From Paracidovorax cattleyae (lineage in GTDB: Bacteria > Pseudomonadota > Gammaproteobacteria > Burkholderiales > Burkholderiaceae_C), in contig NZ_FNJL01000010.1 of NCBI RefSeq assembly GCF_900104515.1, positions 26,645-90,644 of the forward strand: a stretch of DNA of 64,000 nt, given 5' to 3'. This document shows positions 51,682-60,404 of the stretch, piece after piece. Every line of letters begins with the position of its first letter. Within the stretch, counting starts at the first letter, position 1. The translations under genes and the position numbers were made by a program. The notes beneath the pieces were generated by a model. That model had not been told where the DNA came from. It did not search any database and worked only from the letters and a program-made list of their open reading frames with translations.

Positions 51682-52170
51682 TCAGGAGATGGGCGGCTTG
51701 GTGGCCTGCGTGGGCAGGGCGCTCACGAAGCGGACGGCGGCCGGCACGCGCGGGCCGGCGCCGTGGGACACCGCGCCCGGGGCGGGTGCGGGAGGAACCA
51801 TCACCACCGTGTGGCAGATCTCGCAATCGGCGCAGGTCGCATGCGCGGCGTGGTCGCCTGCTGCGGCGCTGCAGGCCGTGGAGAGTGGGACGTGGGTTGC
51901 GGCCTCGCCATGGCAGGCGCCTGCGCTTGCCATGGGGTCTGGCGATGCGGAGCCGTGTCCGGCATGGGCCGTAGCGTGCAGAGCTTGATCCGCATGTTCC
52001 GCGTGCTGCGACACCGTGCTGCCGGCACCGCGATCGATCACCCCGGTGGCCGGATGCCCGGCGGCACCCGCATGCGTCATCCCCGCCATCTGCGCGGCCA
52101 TGGCCGGACCCATGAGCCCGCGCAGGGCCATGAGCACGATCAGTGCGAAGAAGACGATGCGGCGGCGCAT
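51682..52170 (-). CDS. Exported His/Cys-rich protein
   Basis: The product has 162 residues. Signal peptide MRRRIVFFALIVLMALRGLMGPAMA. The mature part is rich in His and Ala and carries several Cys, including a CADCEICHT motif (about residue 114). The pattern recalls DUF2946-type and copper-cluster accessory proteins. It is the first gene of the copper cluster, 109 bases ahead of the next. No named family can be assigned with confidence. Confidence 0.68.
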   Translation of the reverse strand: MRRRIVFFALIVLMALRGLMGPAMAAQMAGMTHAGAAGHPATGVIDRGAGSTVSQHAEHADQALHATAHAGHGSASPDPMASAGACHGEAATHVPLSTACSAAAGDHAAHATCADCEICHTVVMVPPAPAPGAVSHGAGPRVPAAVRFVSALPTQATKPPIS

Positions 52171-52204
52171 GGGCCCGATGATACGGCGTGCCCGGCGGGC
52201 GCGG

Positions 52205-52843
52205 TCACACGGCCATGTAGCGGCCGGGGCGATGGTTCATGGCCAGCACCAGGTTGAGCGCGACGGCGCCCACGATGGACCAGAGCACCCGCACCGGCTC
52301 GACGGTGAACAGCGCCAGCAGCACGATCGCGCAGTCCACGCCCATCTGCACCTTGCCGGCGCGCCAGCCGTGCCGGTCCTGCAGGTAGAGCGCGAGGATG
52401 CCGACGCCGCCCAGGCTGCAGCGGTGGCGGAACAGCACGAGGAAGCCCGTGCCCACGATGAGCCCGCCCGCGACGGCCGCGTAGAGCGGCTGCAGCGCCG
52501 ACAGCTGCAGGAAGCGCGACTGCGCCTCGGTCATCAGCGAGAGCAGCAGCACCGCGATGAAGGTCTTGGCGGTGAACGCGCGGCCCATCTTGCGCCACGC
52601 CAGCCAGTAGAAGGGCAGGTTCAGCAGGAAGAACCATTTGCCGAAACCGATGCCCGTGGCGTAGTGCAGCAAAAAGGCGATGCCCGCCGTGCCGCCCGTC
52701 AGCAGCCCCGCGCTCGTGAAGAACGCCACGCCCACCGAGATCAGCAGCACGCCGGTGAACACGGCCAGCATGTCTTCGGTGGTGCTGTGCGGGACCATGG
52801 CGGGTGCGGTGGCGGCGGGGGCGGGAGCGAGTGTCTGGCTCAT
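52205..52843 (-). CDS. YitT family membrane protein
   Basis: The product has 212 residues with about five or six membrane helices (MLAVFTGVLLISVGVAFFTS, GTAGIAFLLHYATG, KTFIAVLLLSLMTE, AGGLIVGTGFLVLFRHRCSL). The GGTAGIAFLL and SLGGVGILALYLQ segments are family marks. The transported substrate is unknown. ATG at 52843 begins with an Ala/Pro-rich cytoplasmic tail. A palindrome-bearing promoter lies upstream at 52980-52996. Confidence 0.85.
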   Translation of the reverse strand: MSQTLAPAPAATAPAMVPHSTTEDMLAVFTGVLLISVGVAFFTSAGLLTGGTAGIAFLLHYATGIGFGKWFFLLNLPFYWLAWRKMGRAFTAKTFIAVLLLSLMTEAQSRFLQLSALQPLYAAVAGGLIVGTGFLVLFRHRCSLGGVGILALYLQDRHGWRAGKVQMGVDCAIVLLALFTVEPVRVLWSIVGAVALNLVLAMNHRPGRYMAV

Positions 52844-52979
52844 GGGTGTCGGGGGGCGAGGGGACGCGGCGGCGCGTAATGGCCGAGCTTCCCGTAATTG
52901 CAGCACGCAGCACCGCCCCCGAGGTTGCGGTGCGTCAAGCGGCGCAACCCCCGGGAGCCGGTGCGATGGGAGATGCAGA

Positions 52980-52996
52980 ATTCTAGGGTAAACCCT
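52980..52996 (-). promoter_or_regulatory. Palindrome overlapping the YitT promoter -10
   Basis: AGGGTAAACCCT (52985-52996) is an inverted repeat of AGGGT/ACCCT with a 2-base centre. On the minus strand TAGAAT (52980-52985) directly follows it and is a good -10, about 135 bases before the YitT start. The site could bind a regulator that covers the promoter. No -35 is convincing. Confidence 0.5.
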
Positions 52997-53113
52997 GATT
53001 TGCCTGCGTGAAACGGGATCGGCATGGAAGGCATGCCGGGGGTGTTGCAAGAACCGTACCGCTGCCGGAGACTCCCGGGTCGCGATCGTGGCGGAGGGGC
53101 GGGACAGGGATGT

Positions 53114-54322
53114 TCAATCCGCCCCCAGGCCGATGGGGCTCGGCTGGCGCTTCTCGGCGTTGTGCCGCAGCAGCGCGGCGGTGCGGAAGATGCCGTGCGC
53201 GAACTTGCCGTAGGGCAGGGTGGCGAAGAGCGCGATCACGGCGCCCAGGTGCAGGCACAGCAGGGGGGCGAGCGCCGGAGTGCCGCGGCCGAGCCAGAGC
53301 GCCATGCCGCTGGCGGCCACCAGGAACAGCAGGGCGATGAACCCCAGGTCCATGGGCTTCTGGCGCGCGTCGCCGTGCTGCGGATGGCGGCGCTGGCGCA
53401 GCGTCCAGAGACCGGCGGTGCCGACCATCAGGCCCACGCCGCCGAAGGCGCCCAGCAGTTTGGGCAGGCTGGGCCATTCGTAGGGAGCCACCCAGCCGAA
53501 AACGTAGTGATATACGGTGCCCAGCGCCGTGGCGGCAAAGCACAGCAGGAAGCCGTAGAAGGTCAGGTGGTGGAAGCGCCGGCGCTGGAGGGTGTAGGCG
53601 TCGTCCTCGTCGTGGCACCCCTCGCCGTGGCCGCCGCCCAGGTATTTGAGGCGCAGCACGTCGGAGGCGGCCTCGGCGGCGGCGGGCGCGCCCATGTCCG
53701 CGCCCCCGGTCGCGGGCTTCACGTCCTTCCAGAAGCGGCGCACGCCCATCGCCAGCGCGAACACCGCGAACAGGAACACCGGCGCGAAGAGTCCCGCCAG
53801 CAGGTTGTGCGGGAACAGGTGGTAGAAGTTGTTGCCCAGCCCGCTGTCCCGGAGCCGCGCGACGCCGCCCTGCAGCGCCATGGCCAGCGCCAGGAAGAGG
53901 AACAGGCCGGCCGCCAGCGCCAGCGACAGCGTGAGGCCGTTGCGCTGGTAGAGCCGGCCCAGGGCGGGCGGCCAGGCGTAGTCCACGTAGGTCTGGCCGC
54001 GCACCCCGGCCATGGCCTTCGGAATGTTCACGGCGAATGCGTGGGGCGGCGCGTACTGGCAGGCGTGCAGGCAGGCGCCGCAGTTGTGGCACAGGTTGGC
54101 CAGGTAGTGCACGTCGGCCTTGCCGAACTCCAGCCGCCGCGTCATCGCGGGAAACACCGCGCAGAAGCCCTCGCAGTAGCGGCAGGCGTTGCAGATCTGC
54201 AGGGCGCGAGCCACCTCGGCCTCGGAGGCGGTCTCTGTCGGCGCGGGACGGATGGGGATGACCCGGCGCGCGGCGGGCATCCGGTCCTGCACCGCGTCGG
54301 TCATGGCATTCAGGTTTTGCAT
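53114..54322 (-). CDS. tcuB: Tricarballylate utilisation protein TcuB
   Basis: The product has 402 residues. Two Fe-S motifs near the N-terminus ([22 protein letters not shown]), then six or more membrane helices. TcuB is the membrane electron carrier that reoxidises the flavin of TcuA and passes electrons to the quinone pool. It begins one base after the tcuA stop. The transporter gene tcuC is not in the window. Confidence 0.92.
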   Translation of the reverse strand: MQNLNAMTDAVQDRMPAARRVIPIRPAPTETASEAEVARALQICNACRYCEGFCAVFPAMTRRLEFGKADVHYLANLCHNCGACLHACQYAPPHAFAVNIPKAMAGVRGQTYVDYAWPPALGRLYQRNGLTLSLALAAGLFLFLALAMALQGGVARLRDSGLGNNFYHLFPHNLLAGLFAPVFLFAVFALAMGVRRFWKDVKPATGGADMGAPAAAEAASDVLRLKYLGGGHGEGCHDEDDAYTLQRRRFHHLTFYGFLLCFAATALGTVYHYVFGWVAPYEWPSLPKLLGAFGGVGLMVGTAGLWTLRQRRHPQHGDARQKPMDLGFIALLFLVAASGMALWLGRGTPALAPLLCLHLGAVIALFATLPYGKFAHGIFRTAALLRHNAEKRQPSPIGLGAD

Positions 54323-54323
54323 G

Positions 54324-55772
54324 TCAGGTCTCGTGGTCGTCGTTCACTGCGCCCCGCCGGGCGGGCTTGCCGGCCGCCGCGAGCGCGGCATTGCGCCCCG
54401 CGATGCGTCCGAACGCGGTGCCGATGGACATGCCCACGCCGGCGGTATAGCCCTGGCCCAGCACGTTGCCGGCCATCATTTCGCCGGCCACGAAGAGGTT
54501 GGCGCTCGGCTGGCCGTCGAAGCGCACGGCGGCCGTGTCGTCGGTCTTCAGGCCCAGATAGGTGAAGGTCACGCCGGGCCGCAGCGCATAGCCGTAGAAG
54601 GGCGGCGTGTCGATCGGGCGGGCCCAGTGCGTTTTGGCGGGCGCGATGCCGTCGGTGCGGCAGTCGTCCAGCGCCGTGTGGTCGAAGCGGCCCGGCCGGC
54701 AGGCGGCGTTGTAGGCGTCCAGCGTCTGCATGAACTGCGCCGCGTCCAGCCCGAGCTGCCGCGCCAGTGCGGGCAGCGAGTCGGCCTGCTCGCCCGGGAA
54801 CACCGGCGGCATGAAGCGGCCGATGGCCTTGGCGTCGATGACCGAATAGGCGATCTGGCCCGGCTGCCGGGCCACCAGCCGTCCCCAGATGGCGTAGCGC
54901 TTGGGCCAGAAATCCTCGCCTTCGTCGTAGAAGCGCTGCGCGTCGCGGTTCACTACCACCCCGAGCGACACGCAGTCGATGCGCGTGCAGATGCCGCCGT
55001 CGTAGAGCGGCGCGCGCGCGTCGATCACCACCATGTGCGCCTGCGTGGGGTCGCCGATGCCGTCGGCGTGCTGGCCCTCGAGCATGTGCCGCAGCAGCAC
55101 GCCCTGGTTGAAGGCCGTGCCGCGGACCAGGAAGTTGTCTGCCGGCCATTCGCCGCGCTCATTCTGGCCCCAGGCCTCGCGCAGCCATTCGCGGTTGGAT
55201 TCGAAGCCGCCCGCGGCCAGCACGCAGCTGCGCGCGGTGATGCGCTGACCGCCGGCCCAGGCCGCCTGGAAGGCGCCGCCCTCGATCTCCAGGCGATCCA
55301 CGGGCGCTTCGTAGCGCACCTGCACCCCCAGCGCTTCGGCGCTGCGGAAATAGGCATTCACCAGCGCCTTGCCGCCGCCCATGAAGAAGGCATTGGTGCG
55401 CGCCACGTGCAGCGCGCCCGACAGCGGCGGCTGGAAGTGCACGCCGTGCCGGCGCATCCAGCCGCGGCAGGTGGAGGAGGCACGGATCACCAGGCGGGCG
55501 AGATGTTCGTCGGTGAGGCCCCCCGTCACCTTGAGCAGGTCCTGCCAGAACTCCTCTTCCGGGTAGGCTTCGACCAGCACGTCCTGCGGTGCGTCGTGCA
55601 TGCAGCGCAGGTTGCGGGTGTGGGCCGAATTGCCGCCCCGCCATGCGCGCGGCGCCGCCTCCAGCAGCAGCACGCGGGCACCGGCTTCGCGCGCCATCAG
55701 CGCGGCGCACAGGGCGGCATTGCCGCCACCGATGACCAGCACATCGGTGTCGAAGTTGTCTCGTTTCATCAT
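54324..55772 (-). CDS. tcuA: Tricarballylate dehydrogenase TcuA (FAD)
   Basis: The product has 482 residues. FAD-binding [24 protein letters not shown] near the N-terminus; fumarate-reductase-like middle ([43 protein letters not shown]) and C-terminal [31 protein letters not shown]. It oxidises tricarballylate to cis-aconitate. Start may be at 55772 or at the second ATG, 55769. The promoter with a LysR box lies at 55827-55891. Confidence 0.92.
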   Translation of the reverse strand: MMKRDNFDTDVLVIGGGNAALCAALMAREAGARVLLLEAAPRAWRGGNSAHTRNLRCMHDAPQDVLVEAYPEEEFWQDLLKVTGGLTDEHLARLVIRASSTCRGWMRRHGVHFQPPLSGALHVARTNAFFMGGGKALVNAYFRSAEALGVQVRYEAPVDRLEIEGGAFQAAWAGGQRITARSCVLAAGGFESNREWLREAWGQNERGEWPADNFLVRGTAFNQGVLLRHMLEGQHADGIGDPTQAHMVVIDARAPLYDGGICTRIDCVSLGVVVNRDAQRFYDEGEDFWPKRYAIWGRLVARQPGQIAYSVIDAKAIGRFMPPVFPGEQADSLPALARQLGLDAAQFMQTLDAYNAACRPGRFDHTALDDCRTDGIAPAKTHWARPIDTPPFYGYALRPGVTFTYLGLKTDDTAAVRFDGQPSANLFVAGEMMAGNVLGQGYTAGVGMSIGTAFGRIAGRNAALAAAGKPARRGAVNDDHET

Positions 55773-55826
55773 GGGCAGCGGCGGCCGGGGCCGGCCGCAG
55801 TTCAGCGCTTTGTGTCGTTGCGCCGG

Positions 55827-55891
55827 ACTATAGGAATCGCTGCCGCCCCCGTACAGGGGCTGCCCGTCATGGGGGTATCACGTTTCGTGAT
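55827..55891 (-). promoter_or_regulatory. tcuAB promoter with TcuR (LysR-type) box
   Basis: On the minus strand, TGTACG (55850-55855), 17 bases, TATAGT (55827-55832) form the promoter. A palindrome ATCACG-TTT-CGTGAT lies at 55877-55891, a T-N11-A LysR box centred about 64 bases before the likely transcription start, the usual place for a LysR recognition site. It overlaps the stop codon of tcuR. Confidence 0.75.
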
Positions 55892-56837
55892 GGGGTGGCG
55901 GGCCGGTCAGCGTGGCGCCGATCCACTGGCCCGACGTCACCAGCCGCCTGGCACAGTCGACCAGCACCACGCGCGCGGCGAGACCTGCGGGCGAGAGTTC
56001 GTCGTCCGACAGGCTGCAGAGCGCCGCGTCGCGCCGGACCTTCTCGTCGGCGATTTCCGACCACTGGAACCGTTCCGCGGCATCCTTGTAGAGCGCCACG
56101 ACCGACCAGGGCTGCACGGTGGCTCCGAAGCCGGAGTCCACGGCTTCCATCAGGAGCGGCAGCGAGTCGATCTCCATCGCCATGGGCGGCTGCACGCCCG
56201 CGCTGGCGAACGCCGCCGTCACCGAGCTGCGCAGGCCGTGGCTGCCCGAGGGGAGGATCATTGGTATGTTCCCGAGCCGAGCCAGCCGAACGGGCCGGGC
56301 GTGCGCGATGCCGCGCGCCACGGGCTGGCGGCGCGACTGGATCAGGAACAGGCGTTCCTCGAGCAGCGGCGTGATGCTCCAGCGCCGGGCGCTGTGGGTG
56401 TCGAACAGGATGGCCAGGTCCAGCTGCCGGGCGTTGAGCAGCCCCGTCAGGTGCCCGGAGAGCGCCGAGACGATGTGCATGCGCACGTCGGGGTAGCGCT
56501 CCTGCATGGCGCGCATCAGCGGCAGTCCCAGCACCGAGGCGATGGACGGCGGCAGGCCCATGCTCACGGCGCCCGACAGGCGTGCCTGCTGCGCGGCCAG
56601 CACCGCCTGCTCGGCATGGCGCAGGGTGAGCTGCGCCTCGCGGAAGAAGGCCTGGCCGGCATCGGTGGGAACGACGCCGCGGGGCGTGCGCTGCAGCAGC
56701 CGCGTCGAGAGCTCGGATTCCAGGCGGCCGATCTGCTGGCTCAATGCGGACTGCACCATGTCCAGGTCCAGCGCGGCGCGGCTCATCGAACCGAGTTCGA
56801 CGATGCGCACGAAGGTGCGGAGTTGTCTCAGTTCCAT
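55878..56837 (-). CDS. tcuR: LysR-family regulator TcuR
   Basis: The product has 319 residues. Classic LysR N-terminus (MELRQLRTFVRIVELGSMSR, SALSQQIGRLESELSTRLLQ) followed by a periplasmic-binding-like effector domain (GLPPSIASVLGLPLMRAMQE). It is next to tcuAB on the same strand; in Salmonella tcuR is divergent from the operon. It should activate tcuAB when tricarballylate is present. Its start lies 9 bases after the cadA stop, so some readthrough from cadA is possible. Confidence 0.88.
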   Translation of the reverse strand: MELRQLRTFVRIVELGSMSRAALDLDMVQSALSQQIGRLESELSTRLLQRTPRGVVPTDAGQAFFREAQLTLRHAEQAVLAAQQARLSGAVSMGLPPSIASVLGLPLMRAMQERYPDVRMHIVSALSGHLTGLLNARQLDLAILFDTHSARRWSITPLLEERLFLIQSRRQPVARGIAHARPVRLARLGNIPMILPSGSHGLRSSVTAAFASAGVQPPMAMEIDSLPLLMEAVDSGFGATVQPWSVVALYKDAAERFQWSEIADEKVRRDAALCSLSDDELSPAGLAARVVLVDCARRLVTSGQWIGATLTGPPPHHET

Positions 56838-56846
56838 CCTGTCCCG

Positions 56847-58946
56847 TCAGCGGCCGCCGACCCCGCGCAGCATGCGCAGCCCGTTGGCCACCACCAGCAG
56901 GCTCGCCCCCATGTCGGCGAACACGGCCATCCACATGGTCGCCTGCCCCGCGAGCGCCAGGCCGAAGAACACCGCCTTGATGCCCAGCGCCAGGGCGACG
57001 TTCTGCCACAGCACCGCGTGCGTGCGGCGCGAGAGGCGCACGGTCTCGGCCACGCGGCGCAGGTCGTCGTTCATGATGACCACGTCGGCGGTTTCCATCG
57101 CCACGTCGGTGCCGGCCGCGCCCATGGCGAAGCCGATGTCGGCGCGCGCCAGCGCGGGCGCGTCGTTGATGCCGTCCCCCGCCATGGCGGTCATGCCGTG
57201 CTTCTGCTGCAGCGCGGCGATGGCCGAGAGCTTCTGCTCGGGCAGCAGGCCCGCCTGCACCTCCGGGATGCCCGCTTCCCGCGCGGCCGCCTGCGCCGCC
57301 GCCGCGTGGTCGCCCGTCAGCATGACCGGCACGATGCCCAGGGCGCGCAGGTCGGCCACGGCCTCCACCGCCTGCGGCCGCAGGGTATCGGCCACGGCGA
57401 ACAGCGCCCGCACGCCCTGGGCGTCGCCCAGCAGCGTCACGCTGCGGCCTTCGGATTCGTGGGCCGCAGCGGCCGCCTCCACCGCGTCCGTCCACAGGCC
57501 GCGCTCCTGCGCCAGCCGCCGGTTGCCGAGGAACCAGGTCGCGCCGTGGATGCGGCCCTCCACGCCGCGGCCGGGCAGGGCGGTGAAGTCCTGCACCTGC
57601 GGCAGGTCGGCCGGCGCATCGCCGATGCCGGTGGTGATCGCCCTGGAAACCGGATGGTCCGAGCGCCCTGCCAGCGCGGCGGCCACGTCGGTGGCGCCGT
57701 CCCCGCCGAAGCGTTCGCTGCCCACCAGCACGGGGCGACCCGCCGTCACCGTGCCCGTCTTGTCGAAGGCCACGGCGCGCACGCCGCGGGCCCGCTCCAG
57801 CCACTGGCCGCCCTTGATCAGGATGCCGCGCCGCGCGGCCGCCGCGAGCCCGCTCACCACCGTCACCGGCGTGGCGATGACCAGCGCGCACGGGCAGGCG
57901 ATCACCAGCAGCACGAGGGCCCGGTAGAGGGCGTCCAGCCAGGCCCAGCCCAGCGCCAGCGGGGCGCCCACTGCCACCACGGCCGCGAGCGCGAACACCG
58001 TGGGCGTGTAGATGGCGGCGAAGCGATCCACGAAGCGCTGCATGGGCGCGCGGGAGCCCTGCGCCTCCTCCACCGCATGGATGATGCGGTCCAGCGTGGT
58101 GTTCCCGGCAGCGGCCGTGACGCGGAACTGCAGTTCGGATTGCGCGTTGAGCGTGCCTGCATACAGTGCGTCGCCGGGCGCCTTGTCCACGGCCAGGCTT
58201 TCGCCCGTCACGCTGGATTCATCCACCGCTCCGCGGCCTTCCAGCACCACGCCGTCCAGCGGCACGCGCGCGCCGGGGCGCAGCCGCAGCACGGCGCCCA
58301 GCGGCACTTCGGCCGCGGGCACCGTGCGCCAGCGGCCGTCCTCGCCGCGCAGCTCGGCCTGCTCGGGGCTGAGCGCCAGCAGGGCCCCGATGGAGTCGCG
58401 CGCGCGGCCCACGGCCCGCTCCTCGATGCGCTCGGCCAGGGCGTAGAGCGCCATCACCATGGCGGCCTCGGGCCACTGGCCGATCAGGAAGGCGCCCGTC
58501 ACGGCCACGGCCATGAGCGCCGAGATGTCCAGGCGGCCGCGCGCCAGCGAGCGCAGGCCGCTGCGGTACACGCCCAGCCCGGCCAGCAGGATGGCGACGG
58601 CCGCCACGGCCATGCCGGCCGTCTGCCAGGGCAGGGTGTCCGGTGCGAGCAGGTGCAGCAGTTCGGCGCCGGTCGCGGCGACCAGCGAGGCGCCGAGCCT
58701 GCCCCAGCCGGGCAACGCGCCATGGTCGTGGTCGTGCCCATGGCCGGCGGCTGCCCCGCTGTCCGCACCGTGCGCATGGCCGTGGTCGCCGTCTCCATGG
58801 TCGTGGTCGCCGTGCGAAACCGCCGGTGCCGCAGCCCGCGGCGGCGCGCCGCATGCGCTGCCGCAACCGCAGGCCAGGTCGATGCGCGCTTTGCCTCCCG
58901 GGGCGGCAGCCGCCGGAGAGCGGTCGGTGGAAGCCGTGTTTGCCAT
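56847..58946 (-). CDS. cadA: Cd2+/Zn2+/Pb2+-exporting P1B-type ATPase
   Basis: The product has 699 residues. ATG at 58946 is used because AAGGA lies 8 bases upstream and it clears the operator. The N-terminus has CGCGSACG and a His-rich stretch (SHGDHDHGDGDHGHAHG) in place of a clear CxxC heavy-metal domain. Core motifs are complete: TGES, CPCAL in the transport helix, DKTGT phosphorylation site, HP, GDGINDAP. It pumps divalent soft metals out of the cytoplasm. Divergent from cadR. Confidence 0.93.
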   Translation of the reverse strand: MANTASTDRSPAAAAPGGKARIDLACGCGSACGAPPRAAAPAVSHGDHDHGDGDHGHAHGADSGAAAGHGHDHDHGALPGWGRLGASLVAATGAELLHLLAPDTLPWQTAGMAVAAVAILLAGLGVYRSGLRSLARGRLDISALMAVAVTGAFLIGQWPEAAMVMALYALAERIEERAVGRARDSIGALLALSPEQAELRGEDGRWRTVPAAEVPLGAVLRLRPGARVPLDGVVLEGRGAVDESSVTGESLAVDKAPGDALYAGTLNAQSELQFRVTAAAGNTTLDRIIHAVEEAQGSRAPMQRFVDRFAAIYTPTVFALAAVVAVGAPLALGWAWLDALYRALVLLVIACPCALVIATPVTVVSGLAAAARRGILIKGGQWLERARGVRAVAFDKTGTVTAGRPVLVGSERFGGDGATDVAAALAGRSDHPVSRAITTGIGDAPADLPQVQDFTALPGRGVEGRIHGATWFLGNRRLAQERGLWTDAVEAAAAAHESEGRSVTLLGDAQGVRALFAVADTLRPQAVEAVADLRALGIVPVMLTGDHAAAAQAAAREAGIPEVQAGLLPEQKLSAIAALQQKHGMTAMAGDGINDAPALARADIGFAMGAAGTDVAMETADVVIMNDDLRRVAETVRLSRRTHAVLWQNVALALGIKAVFFGLALAGQATMWMAVFADMGASLLVVANGLRMLRGVGGR

Positions 58947-59004
58947 AGTGTTGTCCTTGCTTGGGGTGAATTCCGACAGGGGTCCGCAGCCGGACCGTGC
59001 CATC

Positions 59005-59035
59005 ATTGGAAACCTTCAAGCCGCTTCAAGGTCAA
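59005..59035 (-). promoter_or_regulatory. MerR-type cadA promoter and CadR operator
   Basis: On the minus strand, TTGACC (59030-59035), an overlong 19-base spacer and TCCAAT (59005-59010). The spacer carries a 21-bp dyad from ACCTT (59012) to AAGGT (59032). Long spacers with central dyads are the hallmark of MerR-activated promoters. The AAGG at 59027-59030 also serves as the ribosome-binding site for cadR on the other strand, so operator and translation signal overlap. Confidence 0.82.
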
Positions 59036-59038
59036 GCC

Positions 59039-59503
59039 GTGTCCGCCGCAAGCCCCCACCACCGTATCGGCGATGCCGCCCGCCTCTCGGGCGTGCCCGC
59101 CGCCAACATCCGCTACTACGAGAAGGAAGGGCTGCTGCCCACGCAGGTCCGCGCCGACAACCGCTACCGCCTCTACAGCGATGACGAAATCCACCGCCTG
59201 CGGTTCATCCGCCTGTGCCGCGCCATGGACATGTCGCTGGACGAGGTGCGCACGCTGCTCTCGCTCGGCCGTGGGCCGGACACCGCCGCCGACCATGCGG
59301 CCTGCGCCACGGTGGACGAGCACCTGCTGCACGTGCGCACCCGCCTGCGGGAGCTTCAGGCGCTCGAGACCCAACTGCTGTCGCTGCGCGGACGCTGCGA
59401 CGGCACCGACGGCAGCCGCTGCCACGTGATCGAGGCCCTCCATGACCGCGCCGATGCCGACCCCCTGCCGCTGCCCGATCCGCCGGCGCGCCGGCATGTG
59501 TGA
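59039..59503 (+). CDS. cadR: MerR-family Cd(II)/Pb(II)-responsive regulator
   Basis: The product has 154 residues from GTG at 59039, chosen because it starts just before the MerR HTH (RIGDAARLSGVPAANIRYYE) and has AAGG eight bases upstream; a GTG at 58997 would put the operator inside the gene. The regulator shows SDDEIHRLRFIRLCRAMDMS and, in the metal loop, paired Cys (RCDGTDGSRCHVIEAL), the CadR/PbrR arrangement. It untwists the cadA promoter when Cd or Pb binds. Confidence 0.9.
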   Translation: MSAASPHHRIGDAARLSGVPAANIRYYEKEGLLPTQVRADNRYRLYSDDEIHRLRFIRLCRAMDMSLDEVRTLLSLGRGPDTAADHAACATVDEHLLHVRTRLRELQALETQLLSLRGRCDGTDGSRCHVIEALHDRADADPLPLPDPPARRHV

Positions 59504-59578
59504 GCGCCCTTCGCCGATGCCCGCACCGCCGCTCCCGACCGGAATCCCGTCCGCCTGCCTGCTGGCGGAGGAGGGCGC

Positions 59579-60379
59579 ATGAGCGCAGCAGCAGGCACCC
59601 TGCCCGGATGGACCGACCGGCTGTGGCGCTCCGCGCGCGGCTGGGCGCTGGCCTGGTGGCGCATCGTCTACCTGGGAGCGGTGGTGGCAGTGCTGATGCT
59701 GTCGCCGTCCAGCTATGGGCGATCCATCCGCGCGCGCCTGGCGCGGCACATGTACATCGACACCGCGCCCCTGCTCCCGGGCTTCACCGCGCTGGTGGCG
59801 CTCATCTGCCTGGTGGTCACGCACATCGTCGTGGTCACGGCGCGCAGCTACGGCCTGTCGCACTATGCGCTGCAGATGGTGGTGCGGGTGCTCGTGCTGG
59901 AGCTGATCCCGCTCACGGCGGCGCTGTTCGTGGCGCTGCGCACCACCATCCCGGGCGGTACGCAGCTGGCCCTCATGCGCCAGTCGGGCCACTGGGACGC
60001 GTTGCGTGCGCGCGGCGCCGATCCTGTCCGCGTGGAGCTGCTGCCGCGCGTGGTGGCCGGCATCTACGCCAGCATCACGCTCGCCGCGCTCTCGTGCGTG
60101 GTGGCCCTCGTGATGGCCTACCTGGGCGTGTATGGCGCGAGCACGGCGGGCCTGCCCGCCTATACACGCATGTTCGGGCAGGTGTTCACGCCGCCCGTCA
60201 CCCTGCTGTTCGCGCTCAAGACCCTGCTGTTCAGCCTGGCCGTCGCGCTCATTCCCATGGCCGCGGGCCTGCATGCCACCGGCGACCCGCGCGCCCGCTC
60301 CGAACTCGGCGGCTTCGCGCGGATGTTCGCGGTGCTGCTGCTGATCGAGATCGCCTCGCTCATGGGCAACTACTACTGA
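59579..60379 (+). CDS. MlaE-type ABC permease
   Basis: The product has 266 residues with five or six helices. Family segments: TALVALICLVVTHIVVVTAR, QMVVRVLVLELIPLTAALFV, the MRQSGHWDALRARGADPV coupling region and LPRVVAGIYASITLAALSCV. Such permeases move phospholipid or lipid between membranes with MlaD and an ATPase. GGAGGAGG ribosome-binding site. No MlaF ATPase gene adjoins it. Confidence 0.86.
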   Translation: MSAAAGTLPGWTDRLWRSARGWALAWWRIVYLGAVVAVLMLSPSSYGRSIRARLARHMYIDTAPLLPGFTALVALICLVVTHIVVVTARSYGLSHYALQMVVRVLVLELIPLTAALFVALRTTIPGGTQLALMRQSGHWDALRARGADPVRVELLPRVVAGIYASITLAALSCVVALVMAYLGVYGASTAGLPAYTRMFGQVFTPPVTLLFALKTLLFSLAVALIPMAAGLHATGDPRARSELGGFARMFAVLLLIEIASLMGNYY

Positions 60380-60404
60380 TTCACGCTGTCCCGGACCGCC
60401 TCCG

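Noticed and set aside
55877-55891. A further copy of the phage operator in the tcu region
   Set aside because: It resembles TCACG-NN-CGTGA but has a 3-base centre and sits at a LysR position in chromosomal DNA 22 kb from the prophage.
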